From an alpha proteobacterium U9-1i (lineage in GTDB: Bacteria; Pseudomonadota; Alphaproteobacteria; Caulobacterales; Aquidulcibacteraceae): a stretch of DNA of 64,000 bases. This document shows positions 61,371-64,000 of this stretch, piece by piece. The position numbers were made by a program, and so were the translations under genes. Below the pieces are notes generated by a model. It was not told where the DNA came from, ran no database searches, and saw only the letters and a list, made by a program, of their open reading frames with translations. The stretch lies in NCBI GenBank assembly GCA_000974665.1, contig BBSY01000002.1:1426001-1490000 (forward strand), written 5' to 3'. How positions within the stretch are numbered: the stretch's first letter is position 1; each line of letters begins with the position of its first letter.

Positions 61371-62159
61371 ATGTCACCCAAGGCAAACGCTGTTTCTGTC
61401 GTGCGCGAACCGGACTTGGCCACCACTCTGGTGAAAGGCCTGTCGGTGCTCGAGGTGTTCTCACCCGCCGAGCCGCTGCTCGGTAATTCAGAGATCGCGT
61501 TGCGCACGGGACTGACGCGCCCAACCGCGGCGCGTCTCACGCGCACGTTGGCGTCGCTTGGATACCTCCGGTACGATTCTGATCGCGCGAAGTACCGGCT
61601 CGGTGCTGGCGTGTTGAGCCTAGCCAATCCGCTGCTCGCGGAGATTCGCGTGCATCAAATCGCGCGTCCGCTGATGCAGGAGCTGGCGGTCAGCCTGAAG
61701 GCCAATATCTCGATGGGGCTGATGAACGGCTTGGATGCCGTCTACATCGAGTGCGTGCGTGTGGCCGAGACGGAAGCCTTCTCCGCCGAGATTGGCGCGC
61801 GTTTGCCCTTGTCGCGCTCCGCGATCGGCTTTGCGCTCATCTCGATGTTGGCCCCATCCGAGCAAACGAGCCTTGTCGCGAAACTTCTCAGCCAGCGAGC
61901 GGATGCCAAGGCCGCTGTGAAATCGGCGTTGGCGCACGTTCAAGAAAAAGGCTTCGCCATTTCGCGTGGTGATTGGGCGCCGCCCGTCCACGCTGTTGCC
62001 GTTCCGCTCATGCGAGAGCCGACGACCGGCGCATATCTCGCAATCAACTGCGGGGTTCCGAGCTTTCGGCTGCGGCCTGGTGAGCTGGAAAATGAGATGG
62101 GGCCGCGGCTCGCTGCACTTGCCGCAAGCATTCGCGCCTTGTGCGCGCGCTATTCGTGA
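61371..62159 (+). CDS. IclR-family transcriptional regulator
   Basis: 262 residues. An N-terminal winged helix (VLEVFSPAEPLLGNSEIALRTGLTRPTAARLTRTLASLGYL) is followed by a GAF-like ligand domain (LMQELAVSLKANISMGLMNGLDAVYIECV ... LPLSRSAIGFALISM). IclR proteins commonly control aromatic and CoA-ester catabolism. It is followed 23 bases later by the Rieske oxygenase gene and probably regulates that and the CoA-transferase gene. The ATG at 61371 lacks a ribosome site. Confidence 0.9.
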   Translation: MSPKANAVSVVREPDLATTLVKGLSVLEVFSPAEPLLGNSEIALRTGLTRPTAARLTRTLASLGYLRYDSDRAKYRLGAGVLSLANPLLAEIRVHQIARPLMQELAVSLKANISMGLMNGLDAVYIECVRVAETEAFSAEIGARLPLSRSAIGFALISMLAPSEQTSLVAKLLSQRADAKAAVKSALAHVQEKGFAISRGDWAPPVHAVAVPLMREPTTGAYLAINCGVPSFRLRPGELENEMGPRLAALAASIRALCARYS

Positions 62160-62182
62160 TCAGCGATAAACGGGAGAGCCGG

Positions 62183-63211
62183 ATGAGCATCCACAATGAC
62201 GTGCCGACGCTCGACGAAATTCCAGATGCGATCGGCTTCCCGCACACCGTGATGCCGACAGGTTGGTTTCAGGTGGGGTGGTCGCACGAACTGAAGGTTG
62301 GCGACGTGCGCCCACTCAAATATTTCAAGCAACAGCAGGTGATGTATCGCGGCGAAGACGGCGGCGTGATCGTGATGTCAGCGTTCTGTGCGCATTTCGG
62401 GGCGCATCTTGGTCACGGCGGAAGGGTAGATGGCTGCAATATTGTTTGCCCGTACCATGGTTGGGTGTGGGGCCCGGATGGGCGCAACGTGTTCGCACCG
62501 CACGAAGGCAAGGCATCGTCCGCGAACCGACGCATGAAGCGCTATCCGGCCACTGAATCGAGCGGCATCATTTGGGTGTGGCATGACGCGCAGGATCGCG
62601 ATCCGCTGTGGCCGGCGCCGCCGGAACGTCGGGGCGAGCGAAATTTTCTCCCGATCGGCCCAGCAACATCATACGGCTGGCAGGATGTGACCGCGCATCC
62701 GCAATACGTCGTCGAGAACGTGGTCGACATAGATCACTTCATCTACGTCCATAAGAACACCTACATTCCGGAGCTGCGCAGTCCGGATGACTATCCAACG
62801 CTCGATCTGCGCGAACCGATTGGGCATGTGATCGCCAAGCCGCCGCGGGGCTCGTCGCAATGCCATGGTGTCGGCGTCATCGTGGTGGACTTTCCCGTGG
62901 ACAAAGACCGGCCGTGGCGCTCGCCGGCTGTCGTTTATTCGTGCACGACGCCAATCGACAACGAGACGAGCGACATGTTCGGTTGCGTGCTGGTTGAACA
63001 AGACGCTTCGGTGGAAGGCGCGGACAACGAGACGCCGGTGGGGCGCGCGCTGAAGCGCGTGAGCGAGCAGCGATTCCAGCAACAGGCGGATTTCACGATT
63101 TGGAAGAACATGGTCTACATGCGCAGGCCCGCTTACTCGCGCTATGAAGGCAAGTTGTTCCTGCAGGTTCGGCAATGGGCCGAGCAATTCTATCCTGAAG
63201 ACGCGGCGTAG
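62183..63211 (+). CDS. Rieske non-haem iron oxygenase, KshA-like
   Basis: 342 residues from ATG 62183. The Rieske cluster ligands are CxH (Cys 69, His 71 in SAFCAHFGAHLGHGG) and CxxH (Cys 89, His 92 in VCPYHGWVW). The mononuclear iron site is seen as NVVDIDHFIYVH (His about 184 and 189). The GAHLGHGG motif and length resemble the 3-ketosteroid 9-alpha-hydroxylase KshA and related terpenoid oxygenases rather than benzene-type dioxygenases. It needs a ferredoxin reductase, not seen in the window. Confidence 0.85.
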   Translation: MSIHNDVPTLDEIPDAIGFPHTVMPTGWFQVGWSHELKVGDVRPLKYFKQQQVMYRGEDGGVIVMSAFCAHFGAHLGHGGRVDGCNIVCPYHGWVWGPDGRNVFAPHEGKASSANRRMKRYPATESSGIIWVWHDAQDRDPLWPAPPERRGERNFLPIGPATSYGWQDVTAHPQYVVENVVDIDHFIYVHKNTYIPELRSPDDYPTLDLREPIGHVIAKPPRGSSQCHGVGVIVVDFPVDKDRPWRSPAVVYSCTTPIDNETSDMFGCVLVEQDASVEGADNETPVGRALKRVSEQRFQQQADFTIWKNMVYMRRPAYSRYEGKLFLQVRQWAEQFYPEDAA

Positions 63212-63257
63212 CCTCCGCAAACAAGCCGTACGTGAGAAGCGGCGCGAAGGGAGATAT

Positions 63258-64000
63258 CATGGCAGGTCCGCTCGATGGACTGGTCGTGCTTGACATCGCG
63301 ACGGTGATGCCGGCGTCGATCGCGGGCATGCTGCTGGCTGACCACGGCGCGGAAGTGATCAAGGTCGAGCCGCCGGGCGGCGCGTTTTATGCGGGCGATC
63401 TCACACGAAAATCTTGGGATCGTGGGAAACTCAGCGTCACGCTTGATCTTCGCGATGAAGGCGATTGCCGCAAAGCACGCGCGTTGGCGGCGCGCGCTGA
63501 CATTCTGATCCATTCGCTTTCGCGAGAGGACGCGCGCGCGCGTGGGTTTGATCGTGACGCGCTCAAGGCGGACAATCCGGGGTTGATCGTGTGCGCGTTG
63601 TCCGCCTACGGCTTCGATACGCCGCTCAGCGATCGGCCATATGGGGAATCGCTGGCGGCCGCGCGGCTGGGTTTGATGAACACGCTGAGCTCGCCGCGTC
63701 GCGTTGGGCCGGTCTATCCCGGACACCCCGCTTTGCACTATGGCCACGCGTTTGTGATCGCGATTGGCGCTTTGGCGGCGCTACGCGCCAGGCGCATCAA
63801 TGGCCAAGGCCAGACAGTGGATGCGTCGATGCTCGATGGCGCCGCAGCGCTTTCGGTTATGCACTGGTGGCAAGAGGGTGGGCAGTCTTTCATGGCCGGA
63901 GGCGATCGCAGCTCGCCGCTGCGCTTTGGCCGCACGCGCATCATCAGCGCGATGTTGCAGGGGAGCGACGGGGAATATTTCTACCTCAACACAACGGGTG
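63258..64000 (+). CDS. Class III (CaiB/BaiF) acyl-CoA transferase, 3' partial
   Basis: The frame opens at an ATG with GGGAG upstream and continues through the right edge, giving about 247 residues. The start GPLDGLVVLDIATVMPASIAGMLLADHGAEVIKVEPPGG and VTLDLRDEGD are the family N-terminal domain. Motif QTVDASMLDGAAALS supplies the conserved region before the second domain. The usual catalytic Asp region corresponds to VDASMLDG. It would move CoA onto a carboxylic acid intermediate. It follows the Rieske gene by 46 bases, same strand. Confidence 0.88.

Noticed and set aside
1-64000. tRNA, rRNA, CRISPR arrays, insertion sequences, prophage genes
   Set aside because: I looked for cloverleaf-like intergenic segments, regular short direct repeats, and transposase, integrase or phage motifs, and found none that could be supported.

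Overview
The window looks like chromosomal DNA of a GC-rich alphaproteobacterium of the Caulobacterales/Hyphomonadales type. The strongest marker is a full-length gcrA cell-cycle regulator at 28739-29245. Supporting traits are a GANTC/DnaA/CtrA-type control region beside it, TTGAC(G/A)-type promoters, serial M13 and S46 secreted peptidases, and TonB-dependent uptake. Genes are tightly packed: only one gap slightly exceeds 300 bases, and several convergent genes share stop codons. No rRNA, tRNA, CRISPR array, insertion sequence, phage gene or obvious pseudogene was seen.

Layout. 1-9.2 kb: envelope and small lipoproteins (a 17-kDa-antigen-like protein cut by the left edge, a TraB/ChaN-like lipoprotein, a TonB-like protein), an S41 protease, the ribosome-associated ABCF protein EttA, and an HTTM-like membrane protein paired with a DCC-family thiol protein. 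9.2-17.7 kb: a secreted peptidase block with one S46 dipeptidyl-peptidase facing three tandem M13 metallopeptidases. 17.9-24.1 kb: a tripartite RND efflux operon (NodT-type outer membrane lipoprotein, adaptor, pump) behind a recognisable promoter. 24.2-28.0 kb: phosphate control genes phoR-pstB-phoU-phoB, without pstS/C/A. 28.2-30.8 kb: a small unknown protein, gcrA, an ABC-2 permease and an NTF2-like protein. 30.9-38.7 kb: housekeeping metabolism (argD-argF-hslO, cupin, apaG, metZ with a small ACT-like partner, dcd, a GumN-type protein), with a pair of inverted palindromic repeats in front of dcd.

38.7-49.1 kb holds the most coherent unusual module. A two-component system (histidine kinase and OmpR-type regulator) diverges from two secreted EF-hand proteins with four and six Ca-binding loops. 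These are followed by a MacA-MacB-TolC-like efflux operon whose adaptor carries an inserted Spy/CpxP-like LTxxQ helical segment. I infer a metal- or calcium-sensitive envelope-stress and export system.

49.2-64.0 kb is a catabolic island that runs off the right edge. It has an MFS permease, three regulators (GntR/FadR, AraC, IclR), an FAD-linked 2-hydroxyacid-type oxidase, a TonB-dependent receptor, an SDR dehydrogenase, a type-B carboxylesterase, a FadB-like hydratase/dehydrogenase, a NUDT19-like Nudix hydrolase, a KshA-like Rieske oxygenase and a class III CoA-transferase. A 15-bp palindrome (ACCTATC-N-GATAGGT) recurs upstream of both the AraC gene and the TonB receptor, so these probably share a regulator. 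The set suggests uptake, ester cleavage, oxidation and CoA-dependent degradation of a bulky hydrophobic compound, possibly steroid- or terpenoid-like; the substrate cannot be read from the sequence.
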